Below are positions 22,838 through 34,080 of a stretch of 64,000 nt of DNA, piece by piece (the stretch's first letter is position 1; every line of letters begins with the position of its first letter). The notes under the pieces were generated by a model. That model was not told the origin of the DNA, ran no database searches, and worked only from the letters and a program-made list of their open reading frames with translations. Position numbers and translations under genes: made by a program. Origin of the DNA: Desmodesmus armatus (lineage: Eukaryota; Chlorophyta; Chlorophyceae; Sphaeropleales; Scenedesmaceae); assembly GCA_007449985.2 (NCBI GenBank), contig VIIQ02000621.1, forward strand, positions 359,270 to 423,269, read 5' to 3'.

Positions 22838-24849
22838 AGTCTTTAACAATCAGACTCAATGCTCCACGGCCAAAACAAGCCCCAGACAGGCAGCGAGGGT
22901 GAATAAAAGGATACACATGCACAACAATATTGTTCCATAAGTCACAGCATGTCAGGTGCTGTCAAGATCCATACCCAGCTCCCCAGCTCCCACTGTCAGC
23001 ACCTGGTCACCTGCAGGGGCCCGTAGGGGCTTGTATTCCTGTGTGTGTCACTGATCCTGTGTTCATACTGTGTTTGTTGGTTGATTGAACGTATACCCCC
23101 CTCCCTGCCGCACAACTCTCATCGATGTTGACATCTGTAACCACCTGGTCAAACAAGCCAGGGAACCCCATGGAAAAATCAGAGCGTGAGCCTGTTTGAC
23201 AGCATTACAGCATATAAAGTATATGCCAGTGTGAGATAATCTGGTGCACTGTTGACACCTTGCCGGTCTGTTGCTGCCTTTTCAAACATTGTGTTGCGGC
23301 ACGGCACAGTAAGGCCTTACGTCACTAGCATCTTGGTTCTAAAGAGTCTTCAACCATGATTGACGCACACTGCCATGCTATCTCCTGTTCTGGGCAGGCC
23401 TGCATGGTCACACTGTCTTACACATCAACAGCGTGCCCCGAAAACTGGCACCGCACATAGACACCGAAGTATACTGCTTGATTGATTGATCATCAGTCAG
23501 CAAACCGTCTTCTATGACATTCACACGTAACTGACTTCTGATGCAGCAACCCAACTCAAGCAGCTACCGCGTCCGCTGTGGCAGCACCTCACAACGTACT
23601 TCATCAAAAAGCGTTAAATTACCTCAACACAGTACCGACAGAGTGATCAGCCAATTGCGTGCAGAACAGGCAAACACATCAGCACATGCAGAACAGGCTT
23701 ACACACCAGCACAGCATCAGCATGATGATGATGCTACCATCAGCTTTGATGATGGAGATATCATGGCTGATGACAGCACTGCAGCTGCAGCTGGCACATC
23801 AGAGGATGTCATGCAGCCCCCTGATGGCATGTTTGCCAGCCACACCTTCAGGGCGTCAGTTGCAGCTTCCCAGCGCACGTCACGCAGTGCTGAAGCGAAC
23901 AGGCGGGCAGCTGACGCCAACTGGATGCAGCAGCAGGACGGCAAAGCTTATATTGAGGGCCTGCCAGCACGCATGGGGCTGCGGCAGTCTGAGCATGCTG
24001 TCATACACGACTACATTGTTCAGGAGTAAGTGCCTGCACTGTTGTCCCTGTTGCACACTGCTCAAGTGCTCAATTCCCAAACCACCACTAGAGACATCAA
24101 CTTAGTCGCACAGCTAGGCCATGAATGCCTTGGTAGCGTGCTGATCATGTCCTGTGTCACTTTGAATCATGTGCTGTTCAGGTGTCATGGTGTATGCTGC
24201 CCCTCATGTCGCTTCAACGACATAATACAGACCAGTCAGGCAGATGTGATCATCGTCTCGTTCATGGGCATGATTGGCGCCAAGGTGCCCATCTGGTGTT
24301 GCAACAGGTGTGCTGAGCTACTGCGAACTGTTGCAGCGGATTGGGGTTGCGTTGTTGCGAATACCTGCAGCTAGACGTCCTTACTGTAGTTTCCAAGTGT
24401 GCGACATGCCTGCCTGGCAGGTTGATGCAGCTAGGTGTATGGTGACCTTGGTGGGTGTGAGTAGGTTGTGGAGTAGGTTGTGAACTCATTGAAGGATGCA
24501 GGCAGGGCAGTTGAACCCATGCTTGCGATCTGTGCTGCCTTCAGGTGCCTCGATTGGATGCAGTTCAACCAGCCGCCCAGCATGGCAGCCTGCTATCCTG
24601 GCACTCCAGTTGATGCAGTGCGCCTTCAGACCCATGACAGGGCAGCATCAGCACCTCCCCTCTGGTTTCGTGCAGACCTTTTGTCGCTGCTGTACTTTGA
24701 GCGCCAGCATTGCCGGGCCAGCAGCTACGGCCTGTCAGGTGCCCTGCAGCGACACTTTGTGTACGCCGGCCACTGGGATCAGAGGGTCACTCAAGAGCGA
24801 GTCTTGCTGGCGTGCCATTCAACCTGTACCCTCTAGTGTATGGGCCCCA
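22838..24849 (+). mobile_element. KDZ-type DNA transposon fragment inserted in retrotransposon ORF1
   Basis: This 2-kb segment separates the two halves of ORF1 and differs from the retrotransposon in composition and in having spliceosomal-type introns. It contains a transposase N-terminus (next entry) but no catalytic region. Terminal repeats and a target-site duplication were not found, so the ends are approximate. The left limit is set by loss of the ORF1 frame after 22,815-22,835 and the right limit by its return at about 24,850. Confidence 0.5.
23541..24837 (+). pseudogene. KDZ transposase N-terminal fragment (CxC cysteine cluster), multi-exon, truncated
   Basis: Exon 1 (from about 23,541) is acidic and Gln/Ala-rich, ends ..RQSEHAVIHDYIVQ at a GTAAGT donor (24,028). 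Exon 2 opens after TTCAG near 24,181 and holds a cysteine cluster, CHGVCCPSCRF ... VIIVSFMGMIGAKVP ... WCCNR, ending at GTGTGC. A later exon opens after TTCAG at about 24,545 with ACYPGTPVDA followed by WFRADLLSLLYFE. The order cysteine cluster, strand pair, then (G/A)C(F/Y)PxTP and a hydrophobic WF..LL is characteristic of transposases of the KDZ (Kyakuja-Dileera-Zisupton) superfamily. The frame ends at 24,835, long before the catalytic domain, so this is a fragment. Confidence 0.5.
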
Positions 24850-25306
24850 ACTACAAGTGACAACAGACCAAACCCGCAGCATAATGGAAAGGTACGCAGA
24901 AGGACGCACTGCTGCCCCCATCCCCCCACAACAAGGCGCACCCCTCACGAGGTGTACGCCCGGCCAGCAAACTGCTCAGTGCCACCACACTCAACTTAAA
25001 GAGACTCTCGCAAAAGCCATCAAACCAAGAAAAACCCGCCGACAGCCAGCGCAGCCTACAGGGCCCAAAGGCTCCCACACGGCACGTAGACACCATGCCA
25101 GCAATACACTCCAGCGCACACAGCCCAAGATCACACAATACTATCAGGCCTCCATGCCAGACAGTCATACCACCACACCCCCGCCCAGGACAGCACGATC
25201 CAGCCCCCACCACCAACTGACAGACCCCTTCACCCAGAGCCGCAGATACACACGGCAGCAAATGACTCACACCCTTGGACAGGGTGTGACACTCTCCAAA
25301 CAATGA
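24850..25306 (+). CDS. Retrotransposon ORF1, C-terminal basic segment
   Basis: Resumes the same frame phase as 22,127. It is Pro/Thr/Gln-rich, with a basic patch KPRKTRRQPAQ and many Arg/His/Lys, consistent with an RNA-binding ORF1 tail, although no CCHC knuckle is present. It ends at TGA 25,304-25,306, which overlaps the ATG of ORF2 as ATGA. The upstream limit is approximate because the KDZ insertion boundary is not resolved. Confidence 0.55.
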
Positions 25307-27333
25307 CGCTAGCAACAGTAAATGCCAGAGGCATGCGATCACATGTGGTCGACCTGCAGACCATACTGAGCACACCACAGCCTCCGGACATTCTGATAGT
25401 AACAGAGACCAAACTGAAAAGCCAGCCGCAAAAGCAACGGCTGCACCGGCTGTTCACAGGCTACACTGTAAAGCACACAACACACCCCAATGCAAGTAAA
25501 GCAGGGGTCTTGATTGCCGTATCAAAGACACTTACAGAGTTAGGGGAGCTAGAGGTACTATCCTCCCCCGCTGAATTGAACGGCTTCCTGATACATGCAA
25601 GCCTGAGGCGACCCAACTCTAAGCCTGTGCACTTGGTGGCAATGTACTGCCCACACCAAATGCCAACCCGAAAGGAGTTATACAAACACGCCTCCAAACT
25701 TGTCACTGATGCCCGGGCAAACCAAGACTAAATGCTGATAGCTGGAGATTTCAACGCCGTCGTGCACCAAGAAGACAGAGTCAGCGGCAAGAGTTATCCT
25801 GCAGACACCCTCCACCAAGATTTCATAGCAGCCAACGGCCTGATTGCGCTCGACGCCCCTGTTCAGGGCACAGCAAGGAGCCTCACCTACAGAAAGGGAG
25901 CTGATGACACCCCCTACAGTCGCCTGGATGACATACTCAGTCTGAAACCTCTGCTGCACACACAAACTGAAACACAAAGTATGGCTGGCACAAACCTTGA
26001 CCACGATGTACTGATTGCCAAGATACAATACATGCAACTAGGGGTCATGCCACCCCTGACCCCCACCACAGCAACACATCCCGTTACAAAACTCAAAACA
26101 CCAATGGCCCCCACAGACACAAGAGCCTTACGCCACGCGCTTGCCAGCACACAAGCACAACTCTGGGGTGACCTGGCGGGCAACACTGACCGCATTATCG
26201 AGACACAGGTCAGGCCGCATTGGAATGAAGTAGAAACATCTTGCCCTAACGCCACAAAGCCGCAGCCACTGACCCACATAGACCACACCCAAGCAAGGGA
26301 TGTTGTGAATGCCCTCGGCAAGCAGATCACAGATGCGCTTGCACAATCACACTCTATAGCCCTAACCACATGCGCTACCATCACAATAGACCTAGGTGCA
26401 ACCCGTGGCCACCACTGCCCGCGAACGATCGCCAAACAACGCAAGAGTATCATCGCGGCTAAAAAGGAAGCCTCAACAAAACTCAGGATGATAAGGACCG
26501 CCACAGACGCAGACATGCACCTGCCTGATGAGTTCGAACAGCAGATGCTGCAAGAAGCTGTGCATGAAAGGGCTCAGCGCCACCAAGGGGAACCCGTGCT
26601 CGCTACATTGAGAGCTGCGTACACCACACTGCAGCACAAGCTCAACGCCATTGATGATGAGCACCCTCGACTGTGGGCCCAGCAAGCAGCCAAACAAAGC
26701 CAAGAACTGGCCAAAAAGCGCCAAAAAATAGGCAATAGAATTGCCACAGGACGCCACCAGCCCACTCCCCGCCTTGCCCTGCGGGCATTGAAAACCGCGA
26801 CTGGAGCAGTGACCACGGACGCGCAGACGATCAAAGGGAAGATGACAGACTACTACTCACGCAAACTAGCAAACCCAGACGACTTGAATACCCCCATGGA
26901 ATACCTTCCCCACGTTAACAGGGAGTACCCCTTCGACACCCCAGAGTTTGCCGCATACAATGGGATGATGTCGCAACCCGAACTACACGACAGGACATGG
27001 ATGTATGACCTGATTGATGATGAATTTGCCTTCCACAGATGCCTCGCTGCCTTGCGCCTGGGAAAATGCCCGGGGCCGGACGGCATTCCGAACGAAATTT
27101 TACGCACCCTCCCGCCCACTGCCCATAGAACACTCCACAACATGGTGAAGATCATGTGGACAACAGGGCTGACCCCTGACTCCTGGAAAGAATCCACTAC
27201 AATATTGCTATACAAGAACAAGGGCACGCCACTAGAACTGAAGTACTACAGACGCATAGGACTGGAAAACACAATGTACAAGCTGTGGACCAAGATGATA
27301 ATAGAACGTCTAACGCCCGGGTGGCGTCAGTAC

Positions 27334-27639
27334 TGCATCGATTCCGTCCTACTGTTTTTGATGCACAGGGTGTACCCTGGATTGTGACTGGGCTGTCACA
27401 GGCGGCTACTAGTAGTTATCTGGGTGACGCTTTCTGATTGCAGGGCTGCTGCTGCCAAGGTGCTAAACAGTTGCTGCTGCTGGGCTGCTGCTGCTGGACT
27501 TGCTGCTGCTGATGGCCCTTCACGGCCTTCCAAGGCCCTGGAACGTAGCGCTTTCAAGATTGCAACTACATGTGACACGATCGAACACCATTATGGCACT
27601 GAACTGGTCGCTCACACTCTGGGCTCAATTGCAAGCTTG

Positions 27640-27670
<31 letters not shown>

Positions 27671-28272
27671 GAGTGAACAAAGCTGCTGCGCCCTTGCATT
27701 CCTATCCTGTGCCTGCGTCGCTGATGGGCAGAATCTAGCTAAAGTCCTTATGTCTTCGGCACGCGCATCCACAGCTGACGGACTGTTAGTCACCCATTAC
27801 TCAACCCCGCACTTGTCTCGAGAGCGAGCTCGCAGCCTCTACCCAAAGGCCCCATGAAACGTTTTTTCATTCTTGTCTTCAATAACCTTTTCCCTGCCCT
27901 GTTGTGTACGGCGCACTTTGCACGTGCAAGGAAATTGCGTCCATGAAATTAGTGACGCTATTCAACCAGACTATTGCGGCACACAGGCGTGCCCCAGCCG
28001 TCACCGACAAATACGTACGTACATCGTGGCATTTTTCCTTTTGACCTTCTCGTAACCAGCAGCTGCAGGAATGTTGGCGTTTGCTACCGCAGCATCCATA
28101 CGCAGCCTACAAAGGACATTATTACTTATTATAACCACAACATTCCTGAATGACTAGCCAAGGCCTGCTCTGGCACCTCTTGGACCTTACTTCAGACCAG
28201 TTTTGGCAGTCATGTGTGTGGGTGTGAGACCCGTGCGCTGTATTGGCATCTATTCCAAAAGGAATCGATGCA
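27334..28272. mobile_element. 939-bp insertion with 12-bp inverted ends, in the RT domain
   Basis: It begins TGCATCGATTCC and ends GGAATCGATGCA, a perfect 12-bp inverted repeat. The left flank ends with codon TAC of ..GWRQY and the right flank resumes the RT frame at ACAATGGCG. Length 939 is divisible by 3 and the flanking codon phase is identical, so these are good boundaries. No target-site duplication longer than 2 bp is evident. The right end also holds a near-palindrome (GCATCTATTCC-AAAA-GGAATCGATGC). Inside lies a host-like exon (27,443-27,738, after ATTGCAG) with a Gln10 run ending in a stop. No transposase is seen, so it would be non-autonomous. An alternative reading uses GCATC(G/T)ATTCC direct repeats as duplication, but that breaks the frame. 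Confidence 0.6.
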
Positions 28273-30420
28273 ACAATGGCGATGACGGACAGAGCTGAAA
28301 GATCAGGCTTCCTCACAGCGTCGCAAGGGGGTTTCAGGAACAAACGGGCTACGGCCCAACAGATTGAGATGATGATCATGGCCATGGAAGACGCACTGCT
28401 CACAAAGCAAGACATTTTCCTGCTGTTCACTGACATGACAGAAGCATTTGACACCATCTCACACAGGAAGCTGCTCATGATACTGTATGACCTGGGGTTC
28501 CCAACCGATGCCATAGAAACTGTCAAAGACCTCTACACCAACGCACGCACAGTGGTGCGGACCCCCCATGGAGACCTAGACCCACTTGATTTTGGGCGGG
28601 GCACCATTCAAGGTGACAGCCTCTCTCCATTCCTTTTCATACTGTATATGGAACCACTGCTGAGGTGGCTAAGGGCAGGCAACAAGGGCTACAAGTTTGG
28701 GGCATTGGAGCACGACCCCAACCTTCAGGACCAACACCAGATGACTGACAACACCTATGCTGACGATTTGAACGTAATCACTGGGGGTAAACAAGGACTA
28801 GCCAACATGAAACACCAAGCCCGAAAGCTAGCAGCATATGCAGAGTGGGGTAAGCTGCAGGTCAACGCGACCAAAAGCCAGATCACCGGCGCTCTACATG
28901 GTAGCGTGCCTACACACCCATATGATGAGGAACGATTAAGAACCATGTTGGGTGCAGTTAGGCTAGCCCCTGAACCATGCAGCCTTCGAGCCCCTGGTGC
29001 AGACACCCAGAGCGTCACCTTCCTCCCACCCACCTCTCCCTTCAAGCACCTAGGCGTCCTCCTCACAGTCGACCTCAACTACAAGCCGCAACTTGCAGCC
29101 ACTCTGAAGGACATCCGCTCTCGTGTTCAACACCTGAAGAGCAGCCCCCTGACCACAGGACAAAAACAACGCATCATAGAAACATCACTCCGCACATCCA
29201 TAGCCTACACATTTGTTGCCAGCCCTTACACCCGAGCAGAGATCAAGAGCCTCGACTCACTGCTCACACGTGCCACCAAACAAGCCTACCGCCTGCCTGT
29301 ACACATGTCGTCTGCAGCGGCCCACCTCAGCAAAAGTCAAGGTGGCCTAGGATGTCACTCCTTGGAGACAGAACAGACGGTGTGCAACATCCAGAGACTG
29401 ACCCGCTCTTTAAATGCGCCGGGTGCATTAGGGGTCATAACACAAGCAATGCTCGATATGCAACTACAAGGAGTGGATGTAGTCATGACAAAACACCTTC
29501 CACACCTGCTCAATCACAGCCTGCGAGTGCGGCAATTGATGTCCTTTGAAAAGGTGGGACTGACTCTGCAACGGGGCGCCAAAGAGTACCACATCCCCAC
29601 TCAACTCACCAACATACTACAGGCAATTGCAGCAGCGGTACCAGACAGCCTAGACACCCAACTCATACGAGACATATACCTCTTACAACACATCGGAGTA
29701 AACAGGATAGAGCAACTATTGTCTCCAAACAGGACACACGTCCTTCCACCCTCCCACCTACGAAGGCTGGTGAGCAGCCGCCTTGTCAAAACAAAACATC
29801 AAAGAGCTTGGGGGCGACTAGCCCACACTCTTGCCACCGGTGAACAAACAGCAACACCCCAGACACCTGCAACACCAGTTCCACTCCACCCACAGGTGCT
29901 CCAAACTCTCAAGGAGAGATGGCCAACCAACCCCACAAGCAAGCCACACACACCTCTGGAACTACTCTCAAACTACAAGGTCCAGTCCCTTACCCCACTC
30001 CTAGAAATGCGGGACACCCTGGACACGTACAGAAACAAACTAACCCAGGCACGGACCCACAAAACAGCCAATATTCGCCAAGGTGGACAAACCTATTCCA
30101 GCAGAACCCCCACAGCACAGACAGGTTACGCTGCATTCAAGGCCATGAAACCCACACCCGCTGCAGCTCTCAAGCTATACACCACATACATGGACCCCTC
30201 AACGGATGAGATTGTCTCAGTAGAGGGATTGGCACAGGCAACAAAGCACATAGGCAAAGGCAAACGGCGTCGTCAACAAGGCGAAACTCAGGAGCAAGTG
30301 ATAGTAAAGTGGAAAGAAGCCATAATGCCGGGCTGGGCGGCAGAGCTGCAAACCATCATGGGCTACGAGATTCAGACTGCCACCCCAGCCACATTTGCTG
30401 ACAAAGCAATGCTAAACTTG

Positions 30421-30612
30421 ACACGGCCATGTGAATGCTGCTGGACAGACATCACCCCCCTACAATATGAGCCGACAGAACAGTATGACCAGGATATCCT
30501 GCAATGTACATCATGCAATCGGGTCTGCCACACAACCTGCATAGGCCACGGTCCGCGTACGCGACGAAACAACCAGTACACCAATGGCAAGTGCTGGGAA
30601 TGCCAAGCAGGT
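30421..30612 (+). other. PHD-type zinc finger within ORF2
   Basis: The spacing CECCW ... LQCTSCNRVCHTTCIG ... KCWECQ gives paired CxxC motifs, a CHTTC core and a terminal CxxC preceded by Gly-Lys, the C4HC3-like layout of PHD fingers. PHD fingers usually bind histone H3 tails and are known in some non-LTR elements (CR1-type), so a chromatin-targeting role is plausible. Histone binding is inference. It sits between RT and RNase H, just before the second stop. Confidence 0.6.
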
Positions 30613-32034
30613 GAGCTGTCTGCAGAAGACAAGGACAAGCTGACACTGTTCAAAGTCAGGATCAAACCCTGCCCAGAACCAACAGAAACAGTAAGGGCAA
30701 ACGGGACAGAGGAAGCAATTCAAGCACTGGACATCCTGCTGGGTGCCAGTACCATACCCCGCGAAGTACGACCTGAGTGCCGTGTGACAGCGCAGAGCAA
30801 CCAACAACGAGCGAGTTAACGCCTCTATGACATGACACTAGGAGACACCATCCGGAAGCAAATTCACATTCACCCGGCGCCCATCAATCCACACGTGGAC
30901 ATCCACCCCCAAGGCAAGAGCACAATTGCAATGAGGACAGTGGAGGGGATCAGTCTGCCAAGCCCCCCCAAAGAGGAGCCTACACTGACCACGGTCACGG
31001 CGGCATGTGTGTACCAGCCGGATGGCGCGTGCTGTGGCATGCTTACACCGCAGACTCTCCGTCACCTGTCTCAGCGCCACCAACAGAACTCACCACAAGA
31101 TTCAACAGAAAACGAAATATCAAAACTGTGCACCAGATACAGCATTTATGGCAAAAAGAACAACAAACAACAAATTATAGACAACACGATCTCACCGAAC
31201 CTGAAAGCCATCATCCTGAACACATTCCAAGGAGCCACTGAACGCATGACGACGCCCTTCACAGTGCACCCCACCACCCATACCTTCTGGACCGAGCATG
31301 CTGAAGATGCAGCCTTCGGAGGCAGCTACGACAGCCTCTCTGTCAGGTGGACAGGGCTGTCACTTGCGACTCCACCATGCGATACAAAGCAAGCCCAAAG
31401 AGCCCTTGCATGGGCCTTGCAAAGCGCCCAACATACACGGACCCCCACCCTCACTGTCCTAGCGCTCCCAATAAACGGAGACAAGGGCAACCCATACAGC
31501 TCTACACTGCAGAGGTACAAAGGCTGGTGCCGCGGGCTGTTGACCATCCCACACACGGCCATGCACAGGGATGCCCCCGGCACATCCCCCTTCCAAAAAC
31601 AGACTCCCTCCAAATGGGGGCTGCACATCGTAAGCGTTGGTAATACTGAAGGGTACGCATCTCTTGGACCCAAGCACACATCTGACCATAGCTGGCTGTA
31701 CAGCATGTCACGTCTTTGCACTGCCCACCTGAAGGGACAACGAGCAACTAGCAAGCACGTAGTGCGCATACAATGCCATCCAAATGACTGGTCGCCAGAG
31801 CAGATCTGGACGCAAAGGCGCCTTCCACGCACCAAAGCCTTCAAAAACTCAACTTGGGCAGCCCCAGCACCAGACCCACAAGAGGGATGGCAAGCACCAG
31901 ACCTCTCAAAATGCTCTCCACAAGAAACCAACACACCCCCACCTCTACGCTTTGACTGGAGAGACTTCTACTACACTGATGGCAGCGCCATCAAGATAGA
32001 AGGCAAAGGGGTCAGCATAGCGGCAGCTATTTAC

Positions 32035-32282
32035 CAATACCAATACCAATATTGCAGGGGGTTAACCCTCTTCCCCGGCACTGGCCAGCGAGCAGATCTG
32101 CTCATGGGGGCTTTCACATATATTAGCACCCTTCCTCTTCGCATTCGAGTGGGCGATTGAGATCACCCGCACAAGTACGTCAATTCCGGTACCCGATAAG
32201 CCCCGGGGTGGGGCTCCCTCGCTGGGATTCGAACCCAGGTCTCCCGACACTAAGACAGGCAGACATCTCCCGACACTAAGAC
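32035..32282 (-). mobile_element. tRNA-like SINE inserted in the RNase H domain
   Basis: Flanked by ATTTAC at 32,029-32,034 and 32,283-32,288, a 6-bp target-site duplication. Collapsing it restores the RNase H frame. On the minus strand the insert contains a consensus RNA polymerase III B box, GGTTCGAATCC (plus-strand 32,224-32,234), set in a T-arm-like stem (CTGGG..CCCAG). It ends in a TATTGG repeat tail, as SINEs do. The 5' end carries a duplicated 17-mer (TCTCCCGACACTAAGAC on plus, at about 32,240 and 32,268) and no clear A box, so it is 5' rearranged or truncated. Confidence 0.7.
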
Positions 32283-33782
32283 ATTTACAAACCAGCAGAT
32301 AAGTATGCCAGCGAAGCCCGCGCTCACACAACCAACTGCACCATCACAGGAGGCTCCTGCGCAGCGCAAAACGATAGGTACTTGCCCAACGTCAATACCA
32401 TCACACGGGCAGAGCTAGTGGGTATAAGGGAAGCCTATGTACTGGCTAAACCTGGCCCAAAGGAAGAGATCCACATAGCCACAGACAGCCAGACGTCCAT
32501 GTATCAAATACACAAGATGATAACCAACCCACAAGATATGCGAGAGCACCGGCATCATAGCTTGCTGACAGACATAGTGCAACGGCTGCGACAGTCGCAA
32601 GCAACCTTACACCTTTGGAAAGTCACAAGCCATATAGGTGTATATGGAAACGAGATGGCGGATCACATGGCAGTACAAGTGGCCAAAGAAAAACAAGAAC
32701 CAACCATCACTTCTAAAGTACAGAGTAATGCAAGAGAAACCTACTTCTGGCCGTACTCCATTGAAGAAGTTGTCACCAAGACAGATACCAGGCGCGAACA
32801 CACCCCCATTGCAAATTTGGCAGAAACTCTGAAAAACAAAGCAAAACAGGACTGCGCACTGGGTAGCGCAAACACGTCAACTGTGTACTACAGCGCGTGG
32901 GCCGACCAAGCCAAAAACGTACACCCAAAATACAGCCACCTTTTCATGAACAACAACCAAGTCCTGCACAGAAGACGCAAACTCATTCTTCAGTACAGGT
33001 GGGGCCTGCTGCCGACCAACAAACTGCAAAACAGATACAAGCTAAGCAGCACCGACAGCTGCCCACTCTGTGGCCAACAGGATGGCGGACACCACGCACT
33101 GAGTGCTTGCCCGGCGCTGTCCGGGGCGGTCACCAAGAGGCACAACGACGCGGGTTCCCTGATCGTACAGGCGATCAACGACGGAGATAGAGCAAAGGAA
33201 CTGGCTATGAGCGATGTAGGTTTGAGCAGAAGATGCGCGATCATGAAAAGCAAAAGCAGAATCCCTCTCGCCGCCCTCCCAAAAGATATGCCTGTAGGGA
33301 TGAAGCGCCGAATCAGTGCGCATTGCAAACCAGACGCCATGCTCGTGCGGACAGAGAACCACGCCAGGAGTTACGAGCTGCTAGAGATCAAGTACTGCAG
33401 AGATACAGACCCGTCTCAGCAGGAAACACGAGCAGAACGTCAGCACGACCGTCTGATGAAAGCATTACAGATATTCGACCCCAAAGCGGAAGTAAAACTC
33501 ACCACAATTATGCTAGGAGTGTCCGGCTGCATATATGAAAACACAGAAGAAAAGCTGAAAGGATTGGGAGTTGTAGGACCAGCATTGCCTAGACTGCTGA
33601 GAAGACTGCACCACCTGGCAGGTAGACATGTGGAAGAAATATGGAACACAAGACATGCAGCCATCAAAAATGCACAAACATACGCCAGATCAACATGGAG
33701 CAAAAGGAAAAACGAAGTGCACCTCCAAAATGAAACCTCACACAAGAAGAGAAGAAAGCTTAAACAACCCCTTGACCCCTAG

Positions 33783-33906
33783 GGTGTCTCTTGCACCTGG
33801 GGGCATGGTGGGGACGTGGCGACTGCAGAGCAGTCACACACGTTCTCCCCCTTAAACAACGCGGTGTGCCTGGCACTCCGCGTCATCTCTCTCTCTCTCT
33901 CTCTCT
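33783..33906 (+). other. Retrotransposon 3' UTR and (CT)n tail
   Basis: About 100 bp follow the ORF2 stop, then a CT dinucleotide tract (33,886-33,906) that directly precedes the 12-bp target-site duplication at 33,907-33,918. The position of the CT tract fits a simple-repeat 3' tail. No polyadenylation signal is obvious. Confidence 0.55.
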
Positions 33907-33918
33907 GCTGATGCGCAT
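33907..33918. repeat. Right target-site duplication of the large retrotransposon
   Basis: GCTGATGCGCAT, identical to 20,617-20,628. The half ATGCGCAT is palindromic. The match is interrupted on both sides outside the 12 bp. Confidence 0.7.
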
Positions 33919-34080
33919 GTGCACTGCCAGTTGATATGGCGCTCTGCCACACAGCACAGTCAACAACCCACTGCCAGCACACACCATAGGCTGCACCATG
34001 CACAACCTGAGCTTGCGTGCTGCACCGACAACATCATCAGTTGTGATTGTGTCATCCATCAAAGCCTGTGTGAAATCAGT

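Larger units (their letters stand above)
25303..33782 (+). pseudogene. Retrotransposon ORF2 (APE - RT - PHD - RNase H - RLE), interrupted
   Basis: Starts at ATG 25,303, overlapping the ORF1 stop. APE endonuclease: LATVNARGM, IVTETKL (catalytic Glu), then TAA at 25,729, then LIAGDFNAVV, SRLDDI and DHD. RT: KCPGPDGIPNEIL, YYRRIGLENTMYKLW, then the 939-bp insertion at 27,334, then SQGGFRN, motif A FTDMTEAFD (Asp near 28,432), motif B IQGDSLSPFLF and motif C YADDLNVI (28,756). PHD-like finger 30,430-30,610. A second in-frame TAA lies at 30,817. RNase H: YYTDGS, a 254-bp SINE insertion, TRAEL, IATDSQ, TSHIGVYGNEMAD. RLE: CPLCGQQDGGHHALSAC, KPDAMLV and LLEIKY (33,327-33,396). Frame phase is kept throughout once the insertions are discounted, implying a fairly recent arrival. 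All catalytic residues are present except where the stops fall. Confidence 0.85.
20629..33906 (+). mobile_element. Dualen/RandI-type non-LTR retrotransposon with two endonucleases, inactive, carrying nested insertions
   Basis: The element has a protease-bearing ORF1 and a long ORF2 whose domains run APE endonuclease, reverse transcriptase, PHD finger, RNase H, zinc knuckle and restriction-like endonuclease (PD..EIK). Coexistence of APE and RLE with RNase H and a cysteine protease is the published signature of the Dualen family of Chlamydomonas. The coding strand is strongly A/C-rich. The 3' end is a (CT)n tail followed by a 12-bp target-site duplication. Insertions at 22.8-24.85, 27,334-28,272 and 32,035-32,282, plus stops at 25,729 and 30,817, make it non-autonomous. 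The 5' boundary rests only on the duplicated 12-mer. The stretch 20.9-22.1 kb is compositionally different and may be a further insertion. Confidence 0.8.

Noticed and set aside
27346..28256. Insertion boundaries based on GCATC(G/T)ATTCC direct repeats
   Set aside because: Removing 911 bp would shift the RT frame, whereas the 12-bp inverted-end model keeps it.
32200..32290. Functional tRNA gene on the minus strand
   Set aside because: The B box and T-arm are good, but no A box, D-arm or acceptor stem can be drawn, and the sequence lies in an insertion with a repeat tail and target-site duplication. It is a SINE.
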